Shown: positions 43,693 through 53,290 of the stretch, in pieces | How the letters are laid out: every line of letters starts with the position of its first letter | Position numbering within the stretch: position 1 is the first letter of the stretch | Source of the DNA: Rhizophagus prolifer | Taxonomy: Eukaryota > Glomeromycota > Glomeromycetes > Glomerales > Glomeraceae | Length of the DNA: 64,000 nt | Assembly (NCBI GenBank): GCA_019425655.1 | Contig: NQWY01024837.1 | Location: forward strand, 1 to 64,000 | Direction of reading: 5' to 3' | The notes under the pieces: model-generated | What the model was told of the DNA's origin: nothing | The model's input: only the letters and a program-made list of their open reading frames with translations | Databases searched by the model: none | Translations under genes and position numbers: made by a program

Positions 43693-44846
43693 ATGAAGAC
43701 TTCCATTAATTTCAAAGCCGCTAAATCCGATTCCGAAGTTCACAACTTCAGGAAGAAGTCCTTTGATTATATCCGTAAAGATTTGACCCCGAAAAATGAA
43801 TACTGGATGGAACAAAAAATAGCAGACCGATTGCAAAAAATAGAAGCCTACTGTAAAGAAAAATCAGGAAGGAAATTACAGAAGAATGCTATGCCGGTTC
43901 GGGAAGCAGTTGTGGTTATCAAAGAAGATACTACAATGCTGGAACTTCATAATTTGTCAAAAAGATTAGAAGAGGAATTGAAGATAAGGGTTTTCCAGAT
44001 TGCCATTCATAAAGATGAAGGACATTACGACAAAGACACCAAAGAATGGAAACCAAACTATCACGCCCATTTAGTAGCAGACTGGCAGGATTTACAAACC
44101 GGAAAAATGCTGAAACACCAATCCTTTCATTATTCCAAAATGCAGGACATTACCGCAGAATGTTTAGAAATGGAAAGAGGAAATCCCAACACCGGAATAC
44201 AGAGATTGGAAGCTGTCGAATTTAAAATCAGGAAAAAGGAAGAAGAGTTAAAAATCTTGGAAGAAAGACACAATGAAATGAAGTATGAAATAAGCTCGAC
44301 AAAGTTTGAAGAATTGATAGTAAAAGAACCGGATTTTCTCGGTTTCCAAAAAATAAAACTGGAAAAAACCATTGAAAACTACGGGAAAACTTTCAAACTC
44401 TACAATCTGAAACTGCAAGTCTTAGAAAGGAAGTGTCCATCCTCAAAAACAAAAATTTTGTACTCTTAACCGATGACAAAACTTTTGCTTTTGAAAAGAA
44501 AAAATATCTGGATTCGGTGCAGAACACGTTTGAAAAAGCAATCCGTTTCGAAAGATTAAACCCTGACTTGAAAGTAGAGAATCTGGAACAAATGAAAACC
44601 GAACTTGCCAGAATCGGGATGAAAGTGGCAGAAGATAACCAGATTCCGACTTCTGCTTTTGGGGAAATTTTGAGCAATGCAGACAGGATTTCCGAGCTTT
44701 TCACACTAATAAGATTTGGCTACCAAAAACTCGACCTTGACCGTCAAGCTAAGGAAAAGCAAAATAAAACAACGCCTTCAAAAATAAATCACCAACAAGA
44801 ACAGCAAAAAGAAGAATTTAAGAACAGAAGAGGGCTCAAAAGATAA
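43693..44846 (+). pseudogene. MobV/Pre-like relaxase, frame-disrupted
   Basis: The first frame (43693-44469, 258 residues) has the relaxase domain: N-terminal MKTSINFKAAKSDSEVHNF and the HUH-type metal site in PNYHAHLVADW, preceded by IAIHKDEGHYDKD. It ends shortly after VLERKC. The other frame continues at about 44433 (SILKNKNFVLLTDDKTF) to 44846 with a charged coiled-coil tail. The two join as one protein of about 380 residues, the usual layout for such Mob proteins, so a one-base change near 44425-44435, next to short A/G runs, has split it. The relaxase domain alone may still be made. It would nick oriT to start transfer. Confidence 0.8.
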
Positions 44847-44878
44847 TTAATAGGTAATATAATCTATATACTTACAAT

Positions 44879-45658
44879 TCATTCGGTAACTTTACTTTCA
44901 ATTCTTTTCTTGTAAGTTGTAGATGTAGCTTCAAAACCTAGCACTATTTTAGATGTATTATTTTCTTTGATACCTTTTTTTATATTTACATTATTCATTA
45001 ATGAATATTGTAAAAATTCATTGATATGGTTACTGTCTATGCCAATATTTTGAAAGTATTCATTATTGAAATTTGCTTTTAACCACTTGACTTCATCTAA
45101 CATATCTTCATATTTGTATAACCTTTTCATTTTTTTAGAATCACCACTAATGACTTTATAGACATTTTCTAAACATATTGTCCCACCTAACAACGGTAGT
45201 AATATATCCCTTGTCAACTCCGGAGGTCTCTCTCGTGGCTTTTCAGGTGATTTTGGAAGTCCAATTTCTTTCTGTAGTTTAAAAATCGTATCATCATTTT
45301 TAAATTGGGAAACATCTTTCTTTAAATTTCCGGATATTTTAGTATTTGAAATTTTGACTTCTGGTATGAGTGTTTCAGATGGTTGTAAAATAATCTTTAA
45401 ATCTGTGGAAGAAATATTTGAAATTTTAATTTTTACAACATCATAACCTGTCTTTAAAAATGAAATTTCAGAATTATATTCACATTCAATATTAAAAATC
45501 CCATTAGTCTTGCTCGAACTTATATATCTTCCATTTTTATATATTAAAACATTATTTAGAGAATTGCCATCTTCAGAAGATACAATAATACCTTTCAAAT
45601 TTACCTGAGAATAACAGTAATTAGCAATGAATAATACAAGTATATATAATAATTTCAT
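44879..45658 (-). CDS. Secreted protein with CarboxypepD_reg-like N-terminal domain (lanthipeptide locus)
   Basis: A 259-residue protein: signal peptide (MKLLYILVLFIANYCYSQ), a carboxypeptidase-regulatory-like beta sandwich (LKGIIVSSEDGNSLNNVLIY ... SSKTNGIFNIE ... LKTGYDVVKIKI), then a helical C-terminal part with a Pro-rich stretch (LPKSPEKPRERPPE) that I do not recognise. The N-terminal module is the same type that starts many TonB-dependent receptors, but there is no barrel here. It is 35 bp downstream of a similar gene and belongs to the minus-strand unit that begins with the lanthipeptide precursor. Possible roles are immunity or product handling at the outer membrane; this is inference. 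Confidence 0.7.
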   Translation of the reverse strand: MKLLYILVLFIANYCYSQVNLKGIIVSSEDGNSLNNVLIYKNGRYISSSKTNGIFNIECEYNSEISFLKTGYDVVKIKISNISSTDLKIILQPSETLIPEVKISNTKISGNLKKDVSQFKNDDTIFKLQKEIGLPKSPEKPRERPPELTRDILLPLLGGTICLENVYKVISGDSKKMKRLYKYEDMLDEVKWLKANFNNEYFQNIGIDSNHINEFLQYSLMNNVNIKKGIKENNTSKIVLGFEATSTTYKKRIESKVTE

Positions 45659-45693
45659 TGTCTTCCAGCATAAATTTAACCTCTTAAAATGAA

Positions 45694-46521
45694 TTACTGA
45701 GCAACGGTTACATAAATAGACATTGTAATCCCTTTTTTAACTTGCCACTTTCCTAAGCTTGCATTTCTTGTTATGGATTTTCCGAAGAGTTGCCCACTAT
45801 ATCTAAAAGGTTCTTGTTCATTTACTATCTGAGGGATATACTCTAAGGAAATAAATATTGGCTTGTCATATATTAAATTAAAATTGTTTAAGTCAAAAGT
45901 ATTCCATCCATTTTCTACTTTTTTATCAATAATAATATCTTCAGTGTTTATTTTTTCATTGGGTAAACCATTTTTTATATCGTAAATATTTACCCTAAAA
46001 CTTCTTTTCTCTGAGGAAATAACATTGAATAAATTTATATTGATATCTTTAATTCTTGACGGTTTTTTAATTTTAATTTCTTTCGCAAATTCTTGTATAT
46101 CTCTGTTTTTGTCATTGTTCACACGAACATATCCTGCCACCATCGTGCTGTAAGATGCTGTTCCAAGTTTCACGTCCTTTGTATTTTTTGGAGAGATAAT
46201 AACTTCCGCTATTTCTTTAGTTTTTATTTGTAGTGTAAAAATGGTTATTTTTTTACTAATGATTTCACTAATCTTAAAGCGTTGATTTTCATATCCCGAA
46301 GAATAAAACGTTAAATATTTTTCTAATTGATTATTATCAATATCTATTTTAAAAAAGCCATTTTTATCTGATATCGTTCCGATATCTTCATTAATTATGC
46401 CAATATTCACATAGCTAACAGGTTCATTGTATTCTGACACAATTTTTCCTTCTATTATATTTTGTGACGAATAGAGGTTGAATAAAAATAGCACTAAGCC
46501 AATAAGAAATTTTGAATACAT
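45694..46521 (-). CDS. Second secreted CarboxypepD_reg-like protein (lanthipeptide locus)
   Basis: A 275-residue protein: signal peptide (MYSKFLIGLVLFLFNLYSSQ), the regulatory-like domain (IEGKIVSEYNEPVSYVNIGI ... GTISDKNGFFKIDID), then a beta-rich domain of about 160 residues (EFAKEIKIKKPSRIKDINI, then GWNTFDLNNFNLIYDKPIFIS) that resembles carbohydrate-binding-like jelly-roll patterns. It starts 15 bp after lanC. Its C-terminal domain is different from that of the next gene, so the pair share only the N-terminal module. Function unknown. Confidence 0.7.
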   Translation of the reverse strand: MYSKFLIGLVLFLFNLYSSQNIIEGKIVSEYNEPVSYVNIGIINEDIGTISDKNGFFKIDIDNNQLEKYLTFYSSGYENQRFKISEIISKKITIFTLQIKTKEIAEVIISPKNTKDVKLGTASYSTMVAGYVRVNNDKNRDIQEFAKEIKIKKPSRIKDININLFNVISSEKRSFRVNIYDIKNGLPNEKINTEDIIIDKKVENGWNTFDLNNFNLIYDKPIFISLEYIPQIVNEQEPFRYSGQLFGKSITRNASLGKWQVKKGITMSIYVTVAQ

Positions 46522-46536
46522 AATATAAAAATTTAT

Positions 46537-47706
46537 TTAGAGAAGAAAAATTCTATCCCATTTTCCACTTGTATTATTTAAAATTGATATTAAAACTAAT
46601 CCGATTCCAGCCATTCCAGCAATGATACCTAAATCAGGTGCATATTTGTTTTCATTATTATAAAATAAATAACCGTAATAATACTCAATATTATTACCCT
46701 TACAAAGTTCATTTAACCAATAATTTCTAGCCTCAGTAAATTCTTGTAAATTATAGTCAATTACTAATTTATTATACATATATGTTAGTCCAGCTACACC
46801 GTGGCAGAATCCCATATCCTTAATACCTGTTCCTTCGCTTTCAATTTTTCTAAAAGCAGTTTTCCTAATTATTTTGATTCCTTCTTCTATAATAATATTA
46901 TCAGAAACTGATTTTCCAAATTTTATCATAGAATATCCAATACCTAAATCTCCATAGCACCAAGCCAAGCGAGAGGTGTTGAACGGCTTTGTATAGTTAA
47001 TGTCTATTGTTGAAGGGAATACTGAAAAACTTTCTTCTAAATCAGTTTTGTGGCTATTTATCCAAGAAATAGTTTTTTTTCCAATTAATAATGCTTTTTC
47101 ATACTGCGTTAGTTTATAAACATCCGCTAAAAAAGAAATAATCGAAGGTAAGCCGTGAGCCATCCCCAGATTAATATTATTATCAAATTTGTTTAACCAG
47201 AATATTCCATTTTCGTCCTCAATAGATAAATACTCTAAAGAGTCCACTATTGTATTAAGAATAGGATAATATTTATTATCCTTTGCAGCTCTCTCTAGAA
47301 AATAGCATCCATAACCTAATATTCCGTAAAATAAATCGTAATTTTTATTTGATTCTTCAACTTCAATACTTTCTGTCAAAAAACTATCAAAAAAATTAAA
47401 AATATCATCATCCCCTTCTAAAATATCTTTATCAACAAGGTAATCATATAGCCAAATTACACCAGTTATACCGTTGATAAATCCAGTGTTATTAAGTTTT
47501 GATTCAATTTCATTGTACGACTTCTCAAATTCACTAACACTAAGTTCATATGATTCTTGAGATTTTAATAAATTATAATGTTCATAAAAGAATAAACTTG
47601 TAGAAGCACTACCAGTGCCTAATGATCCATCTTCAATATCTGAAATATTTTGTTTGATGAATTCATATAACAAGTTTAACTTACTTTCAATAATGGTTCT
47701 CTCCAT
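46537..47706 (-). CDS. Lanthionine synthetase C family cyclase (LanC-like)
   Basis: A 389-residue alpha-toroid cyclase. It has the repeated inner-helix glycine motifs of the fold (GFINGITGVIWL, NLGMAHGLPSIISFL, GMAGIGLVLISIL) and all three zinc ligands: Cys in LAWCYGDLGIGYS (about residue 247) and Cys-His in GFCHGVAGLTYMY (about 300-301). LanC adds cysteine thiols to dehydroalanine or dehydrobutyrine to close lanthionine rings in the cytosol. It follows the precursor gene after 50 bp and a terminator, and faces away from lanB. Confidence 0.95.
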   Translation of the reverse strand: MERTIIESKLNLLYEFIKQNISDIEDGSLGTGSASTSLFFYEHYNLLKSQESYELSVSEFEKSYNEIESKLNNTGFINGITGVIWLYDYLVDKDILEGDDDIFNFFDSFLTESIEVEESNKNYDLFYGILGYGCYFLERAAKDNKYYPILNTIVDSLEYLSIEDENGIFWLNKFDNNINLGMAHGLPSIISFLADVYKLTQYEKALLIGKKTISWINSHKTDLEESFSVFPSTIDINYTKPFNTSRLAWCYGDLGIGYSMIKFGKSVSDNIIIEEGIKIIRKTAFRKIESEGTGIKDMGFCHGVAGLTYMYNKLVIDYNLQEFTEARNYWLNELCKGNNIEYYYGYLFYNNENKYAPDLGIIAGMAGIGLVLISILNNTSGKWDRIFLL

Positions 47707-47708
47707 AA

Positions 47709-47736
47709 TAAAAAAAGACTGTTTAAAACAGTCTTA
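47709..47736 (-). terminator. Terminator between the lanthipeptide precursor gene and lanC
   Basis: On the minus strand AAGACTG-TTTTAAA-CAGTCTT is followed by a run of T residues. It lies 21 bp past the precursor stop and just before the lanC ATG. Partial read-through would give much precursor mRNA and less lanC mRNA, a common arrangement in lanthipeptide operons. Confidence 0.8.
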
Positions 47737-47756
47737 AATTTAGTTTTTTAGTGTTA

Positions 47757-47975
47757 TTAATCAAAGCATAAAACTGTACCTTGTCCGGGAGCATCTCCAG
47801 GATAATTTGGTCTACATCTCGTATGCGATGTACATCCGGCACTAGCATCTGATTGAAAACACAATACTCTGGATCCGAAAAATCCTCCTTTAACAGATTT
47901 TCCTTGTTCTTGAGATAAAGTTTCAATTTTTTCTTTACTTAGTTCAAGTTTCTTTAGTGTAACTTTCTTTTTCAT
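47757..47975 (-). CDS. Class I lanthipeptide precursor peptide
   Basis: 72 residues. The leader (1-31) is charged and helical, with LKKLELSKEKIETLSQEQ, and ends in a Gly-Gly site (SVKGG) suited to C39 peptidase cleavage. The predicted core has 41 residues with four Cys (core positions 8, 17, 23, 39), each with a Ser or Thr three or four positions ahead: S4-C8, S14-C17, S19-C23 (or T18), T36-C39. A VLCF motif occurs near both ends. It is divergent from lanB, 64 bp apart, and directly upstream of lanC. Ring pattern and leader cut are predictions; I know of no characterised peptide with this core. Confidence 0.88.
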   Translation of the reverse strand: MKKKVTLKKLELSKEKIETLSQEQGKSVKGGFFGSRVLCFQSDASAGCTSHTRCRPNYPGDAPGQGTVLCFD

Positions 47976-48039
47976 ATGTGAAGTTTTTATTTGTTTGTAT
48001 AGCGAATTTAATAATTTTTTCTAAACTTGCAAATAAAAA

Positions 48040-50985
48040 ATGAAAATTTCGATATTTAATGATATCATTTGCAGGACACCTTCTAAACCTATGGAATTGT
48101 TTAAGAATGTTGATATTGACGATTTTATTGATAATTTTGAGAATGATGAGCAATTTATCTATTCTGTATTTTTATCATCTCCCAAATTCTATCATCAACT
48201 TCTTGATAATAAAGAAAAAACTCAAAAAATTAAATTAACTCTTTTCAAATATTTTATTAGAAGTTGTTATCGGACTATTCCTTTTGGAAGTTTTTCAGGT
48301 ATTGGTTTAATTAAATATAATGGAAATGATACTGAGGTGAAACTAAATAGCTTTAACTTGAAATCTTCAATTGATTATGATTTTTTTGTAAATAATTTAG
48401 AACCAAAATTTATTCTTGATAAATATTATAGTAATCCCACTGTTATAAAGAATAAAGTAAATTCATTGTATAAATATATAGAATTTAAAAACGATAAGGC
48501 AAATAGTAATTATGAATATAGCATTATCAAGAATAATTATTATCTAGATTCAATATTAAAAAAAGCAAATAAAGGAATTACACATAGCGAAATTTTCTCC
48601 CTGCTTGAAAAAGAAGGATTTGAGCCTGTTGAAATAAATTCATTTATTGAAGAACTTATAAATTCAAATTTGCTATTAAATACGTTCTCTTCTAGTCTGA
48701 TTGATTGTCCAAATAGTAACCCTACGGTGCATAGTTTTTCAGAGCTCGAATCTAAAATAAAACACATTGATTTGACTTATAATTATTCCGATAAGTTAAA
48801 ACAACATATTGAATTGAAAAAGGATTTGAAGGGTGAGGATTTATATTCTGATAATTTATTATATACAAATTTATTTTATGATTTTGAAGGAGGTATCTCT
48901 ACTAAACAAAAAAAACTAATAAATGAATCAATAGTTTTATTGGATGATATTTTGTCGCGTTTCCCTTCGATCAAAATGGAGAATTTCTCAAATTTTATTA
49001 AGAACTTTGAAAAGAGATACGAGGAGGAAAGCGTTTCGATACTGGAAGTAATTAATCCGGAATCAGGCATTATTTTTAAGGAAGAAGATCCAACTGAAAA
49101 AACAGAATGGTGCTTTTTGGATGATTATTTTTGTGAAAAAATTTTTAGAAATATTAATCAACAAAATATTGATATTAATGATAAAGAAATTTCCCAAATA
49201 AGAAAAATTAATATAAAGCAAAGCATTTCAAATAGCCCAACAGGGACTGCGAGAATTAATATTTATAAAGATGGCGATAATGATATTATTAATATTCGGT
49301 CATTATGCTCCAATTCTCCAATAAGGATTCTTTCTAGATTTTCTAATATTGACCACAATATTGATGAGTTGTGTAGCGAGATTGCAAATTATGAAAAGGA
49401 GTCATTGAATAACGTGATATTAGCTGAGATTGACTATTTGCCAAATTCTTCTGTTGGAAATCTTGTTATTAGAAAGAATTATCGAGACTTGAAAATAGTT
49501 TTCAATTCGCCGGGATGTTTTCCAAATACTCTAGCTATAAACGATGTATTTTTAAAAATGATTAATGGAGAACTAATATTATATTCAAAGACCCTCAAAA
49601 AACAAATTCTTCCTTATTTTTCAAATACATTAACAATGGAAAATAAAGAAGATGTTCCTTTGGTTATTCGTTTTTTACTTAATTATAACAATTATTTTCT
49701 GAATAGAAAAATAGGCGGGTTTAATACTCAAAAATATCATACCTACTACAAACATATACCACGAATTTCCTATAAAGGTAAAATTATTTTAAGTAAAGAA
49801 AGTTGGCTTATTAAAGAAGGAGATTTTTTTGTTAAAAGTGACGGTTCATTATTTACATTAGAGGAGTCTATTAACAACTTTAATGAGAAAAGGGAAGCAT
49901 TAAAGCTGCCACAAATATTTGATATAATTATAGAAGATATTGAAACAGCTGTTGATACTACAAAAAAATTATCAGTTATGTTTTTTTTAAGCGAACTCAA
50001 AAAATATAAAAAGCTAATTATTGTAGAATCTCTTCCTTTCAGATATGAAAGTATTGTGAAAGCCGATTCATATAGTTATAATAATGAGTTTTTCATTCCT
50101 TATAAGAATCTTGATTTTAAAGTAGGAAAAGATTTAAAATTTGATTTGAATAAAAAAGTAGAAAAAGTAAAAAGGCACTTTTTACCTGGTTCAGAGTGGC
50201 TTTATTACAAAATATATCTAAAAGAAAGTTATGCGAATAAATTTTTAATGTTAATTTCAAAAAAATTGTTGAGACTAATAAAGTTAAAAAAAATCAACTC
50301 TTTTTTTTATTTGAAGTTTTTTGACGATGGTTTTCACATAAGACTACGTATCAAATTATCTTCAAAAGATCAATTTGGTTTTGTGGCTCAATATATTGAA
50401 AATATAGTGATTCAATTATATAGTGATTCAATTATTGAAAATATTAGAATGTGTACCTATACTAGAGAAATAGAACGATATGAATTTGAAAATATTGAAA
50501 CAGTTGAGAATATATTTTGTATTGATAGTTCTATATCGTTAAAACTTTTAGAAGATAAAAATATTCAGAATAAGTGGATAACATCAATACCTATAGTTGA
50601 AATGTATTTAAGTTTTTTCTTTAGGAATGATTTGAATAAAAAAATTAGGTTTATAAATCAAATGAAAAATACAATTTATCAGGAAATAAATGGAGGTAAG
50701 GACACAACTTTATTTTTAAATAATTGTTATTCAGAAAATAGAAAAATGATTGATTATTCCCTAGATAAAGATTTTTCTATTAATGAACATATAAAAAAAA
50801 TATATTTCCACCTTTCTAATTTAAAATTTTCTAATGTTAGAAATGAGCATTATTATGCCTCAAATTTAATCCATATGCATATTACAAGAATAGTTAATGA
50901 AAAAAATAAGCTATATGAATTATTAGTTTATGATGTTTTATTGAAAAGAAATAATTTTATTAAGCACTCTCTAAATAAAATTTAA
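48040..50985 (+). CDS. Full-length class I lantibiotic dehydratase (LanB) with C-terminal elimination domain
   Basis: A 981-residue protein. The N-terminal glutamylation domain starts with FNDIICRTPSKPMELF and has the family motif CYRTIPFGSFSGIGLI (about residues 78-93). The C-terminal thiopeptide-type (SpaB_C) elimination domain starts near residue 710: LPGSEWLYYKIYL, then FYLKFFDDGFHIRLRIKL. Class I LanB uses glutamyl-tRNA to glutamylate Ser and Thr and then eliminates glutamate to give dehydroamino acids. Here both halves are fused, unlike split LanB systems. The gene is strongly AT-rich. Its TAA stop and the exporter ATG overlap as TAATG. Confidence 0.95.
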   Translation: MKISIFNDIICRTPSKPMELFKNVDIDDFIDNFENDEQFIYSVFLSSPKFYHQLLDNKEKTQKIKLTLFKYFIRSCYRTIPFGSFSGIGLIKYNGNDTEVKLNSFNLKSSIDYDFFVNNLEPKFILDKYYSNPTVIKNKVNSLYKYIEFKNDKANSNYEYSIIKNNYYLDSILKKANKGITHSEIFSLLEKEGFEPVEINSFIEELINSNLLLNTFSSSLIDCPNSNPTVHSFSELESKIKHIDLTYNYSDKLKQHIELKKDLKGEDLYSDNLLYTNLFYDFEGGISTKQKKLINESIVLLDDILSRFPSIKMENFSNFIKNFEKRYEEESVSILEVINPESGIIFKEEDPTEKTEWCFLDDYFCEKIFRNINQQNIDINDKEISQIRKINIKQSISNSPTGTARINIYKDGDNDIINIRSLCSNSPIRILSRFSNIDHNIDELCSEIANYEKESLNNVILAEIDYLPNSSVGNLVIRKNYRDLKIVFNSPGCFPNTLAINDVFLKMINGELILYSKTLKKQILPYFSNTLTMENKEDVPLVIRFLLNYNNYFLNRKIGGFNTQKYHTYYKHIPRISYKGKIILSKESWLIKEGDFFVKSDGSLFTLEESINNFNEKREALKLPQIFDIIIEDIETAVDTTKKLSVMFFLSELKKYKKLIIVESLPFRYESIVKADSYSYNNEFFIPYKNLDFKVGKDLKFDLNKKVEKVKRHFLPGSEWLYYKIYLKESYANKFLMLISKKLLRLIKLKKINSFFYLKFFDDGFHIRLRIKLSSKDQFGFVAQYIENIVIQLYSDSIIENIRMCTYTREIERYEFENIETVENIFCIDSSISLKLLEDKNIQNKWITSIPIVEMYLSFFFRNDLNKKIRFINQMKNTIYQEINGGKDTTLFLNNCYSENRKMIDYSLDKDFSINEHIKKIYFHLSNLKFSNVRNEHYYASNLIHMHITRIVNEKNKLYELLVYDVLLKRNNFIKHSLNKI

Positions 50986-53186
50986 TGAAAGTTATATTTC
51001 AATATGATCAGATGGATTGTGGAATGGCTTGTTTATCTACAATTACAGGTTTTTATGGTAACCTTTTTGGTTTGCAATATCTTCGAGATAAAAGTTTTAT
51101 AACCAGAGAAGGCGTATCATTGTCGGGGATAAGCGAAGTAGCAAATAAAATAGGTTTTAAGACTATTGCTGGAAAGTTGCAGCTAGAAAACTTTGATAAA
51201 GACCTTTTACCCTGCATTCTGCATTGGAACCAAAATCATTTTGTTGTTCTTTACAAGATTAAAAAAAATATACTTACAGGAAAAACTGTTTATAAAATTG
51301 CAGATCCTGGTCACGGTCTTGTCTCCTTATCGGAGGAAAAATTCAAAAACTCCTGGCTTTCAGATGAAGAAAAAGGTATTGCTCTTTTCTTGGAACCTAC
51401 AAATGAGTTTTACGAACAAAAGCCACCAAGAGAGGAAAAACTTTCTATGAAATATTTATTTAAATATCTGAAACCTTATAAAAATCAAGTGGTTCAGTTG
51501 TTTTTTTTATTACTCTTAGGAACGCTTACGACTTTGGTTTTTCCTTTTTTAACGCAAAAATTGATAGATGATGGTGTAAGCAAAAAAAATGTTTCTGTTA
51601 TCATATACATCTTATTAGCACAATTGGCATTTTTCTTCGGCAACATCATTTTCGGTATTTTCCGAAACTGGATTATGCTAGTTGTTGGCACAAAAATCAA
51701 TATCCAAATCATTTCCGATTTTCTGAAAAAACTTTTGAAACTCCCAATAAATTTTTTTGATACCAAATTAATGGGAGATTTTAATCAGCGAATACAAGAC
51801 CACGAGCGTATTGAGAATTTTCTTACGTCCCAAAGTCTTATAACCTTGTTTTCTGTGATTACATTTTCGGTATTCTTTGGTGTGTTGTTGTACTATGATT
51901 TAAGAATATTGGCAGTTTATATTGTTTTAACCTTAATTTCCATTCTTTGGTCTCTGTACTGGATGAAGAAAAGAAAAAAACTTGATTATTCCCGTTTTCA
52001 TCAAAGAAGTGAAAATCAAGAGTCGATTTACGAAATAATTAATGGTGTTTCTGAAATGAAACTTAACCAATTTGAAGATTATAAGCGGAAAGAATGGGAA
52101 CAGATTCAACAAAAGCTTTTTAAAATTAATATCCGGATTCTTAAGCTCGATCAGATACAGCTTTCGGGATTTGAGTTTATTAATCAATTAAAAAATATTA
52201 TTGTAACATTTCTTGCAGCTTCATTTGTTGTAAAAGGAAATATGACATTGGGTGCCTTGCTAAGTGTTTCTTATATCATTGGGCAAATGAACGCACCTAT
52301 AAGTCAACTAATTTCCTTTTTCCGTTCCTTACAAGATGCAAAACTAAGCTTAGCAAGATTAAACGAAGTACAAAATCATCCCGAAGAGGAGCAAGAGAAT
52401 CAACAGCCGTTATTAAGTAAAAAATTAACAGAACAAAATGGCATACACAAAGGAATCTATTTTAAAAATGTTTCTTTCCAATATGAAGGCAAGCAATCAC
52501 CTTATGTGCTAAAAGATATTAATCTATTTATTCCAGAAGGAAAAATTACAGCGATTGTGGGAGCAAGCGGAAGCGGTAAAACTACACTAATGAAAATGCT
52601 TTTGAAATTTTACGAGCCTGTATCAGGTGAAATTAATTTTAATAATCTTAATATTAATGATATTTCACCATTAGATTTAAGAAGAAATTGTGGTGTTGTG
52701 ATGCAAGATGGTTTTATTTTTTCGGACACTATTGAGAGAAATATTGCTACAAGTGATGAGAATATAGATTATACAAAACTTGAAAAGGCTCTGCAAACCG
52801 CTAATATTAAATCTTTTGTTGATGGATTGCCTTTAGGATTAAATACCAAAATCGGAGCTTCCGGTAATGGAATTTCGGGAGGACAAAAACAAAGAATTTT
52901 AATAGCTAGATCAGTGTATAAAAATCCTCATTTTATTTTATTTGATGAAGCGACTTCTGCGTTGGATGCGGAGAATGAGAAGATTATCCACGATAATCTT
53001 CAATCTTTTTTCAAAGGTAAGACTGTTATTATTGTAGCTCACAGATTGAGCACCGTAAAAAATGCAGACCAAATTATTGTCTTAAAAAATGGAGAAATTG
53101 TAGAGCAAGGTACTCATCAAAGATTGGTTGAAAAAAAATCTGATTATTATAATCTTGTAAAAAACCAATTGGAACTGGGAAATTAG
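50985..53186 (+). CDS. Peptidase-domain ABC transporter for lanthipeptide maturation and export (LanT type)
   Basis: A 733-residue protein with three parts. C39 peptidase (1 to about 125): catalytic Cys in QYDQMDCGMACLS (Cys12), His in NQNHFVVLY (about 84) and Asp in IADPGHG (about 106). Membrane domain (about 160-440) with six helices. ATPase (about 480-733): Walker A GASGSGKTT, signature ISGGQKQR, Walker B FILFDEATSALD, and the H-loop VAHRLST. It should remove the double-glycine leader while exporting the modified peptide across the inner membrane. It overlaps lanB by one base. A terminator follows, which ends the lanB-lanT unit. Confidence 0.95.
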   Translation: MKVIFQYDQMDCGMACLSTITGFYGNLFGLQYLRDKSFITREGVSLSGISEVANKIGFKTIAGKLQLENFDKDLLPCILHWNQNHFVVLYKIKKNILTGKTVYKIADPGHGLVSLSEEKFKNSWLSDEEKGIALFLEPTNEFYEQKPPREEKLSMKYLFKYLKPYKNQVVQLFFLLLLGTLTTLVFPFLTQKLIDDGVSKKNVSVIIYILLAQLAFFFGNIIFGIFRNWIMLVVGTKINIQIISDFLKKLLKLPINFFDTKLMGDFNQRIQDHERIENFLTSQSLITLFSVITFSVFFGVLLYYDLRILAVYIVLTLISILWSLYWMKKRKKLDYSRFHQRSENQESIYEIINGVSEMKLNQFEDYKRKEWEQIQQKLFKINIRILKLDQIQLSGFEFINQLKNIIVTFLAASFVVKGNMTLGALLSVSYIIGQMNAPISQLISFFRSLQDAKLSLARLNEVQNHPEEEQENQQPLLSKKLTEQNGIHKGIYFKNVSFQYEGKQSPYVLKDINLFIPEGKITAIVGASGSGKTTLMKMLLKFYEPVSGEINFNNLNINDISPLDLRRNCGVVMQDGFIFSDTIERNIATSDENIDYTKLEKALQTANIKSFVDGLPLGLNTKIGASGNGISGGQKQRILIARSVYKNPHFILFDEATSALDAENEKIIHDNLQSFFKGKTVIIVAHRLSTVKNADQIIVLKNGEIVEQGTHQRLVEKKSDYYNLVKNQLELGN

Positions 53187-53251
53187 TCGTCTAATTCGTA
53201 AATTTAAAATAACCCGGCATTAATAACCACCCTTTTGACCACCTAAAAAAT

Positions 53252-53288
53252 AAAAAAAACTCTGAAATCAATCGATTCAGAGGGTTTT
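53252..53288 (+). terminator. Intrinsic terminator after the lanthipeptide exporter
   Basis: CTCTGAA-atcaatcga-TTCAGAG with an A run before and TTTT after, 66 bp past the exporter stop. Confidence 0.75.
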
Positions 53289-53290
53289 AA

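Noticed and set aside
44415-44440. Programmed ribosomal frameshift in the relaxase gene
   Set aside because: No clean slippery heptamer of the X-XXY-YYZ type and no pseudoknot are seen at the junction. A plain indel is simpler.
47723-47926. A second precursor-like peptide frame overlapping the lanthipeptide precursor
   Set aside because: It overlaps the true precursor out of frame, has no GG leader end and only one Cys.
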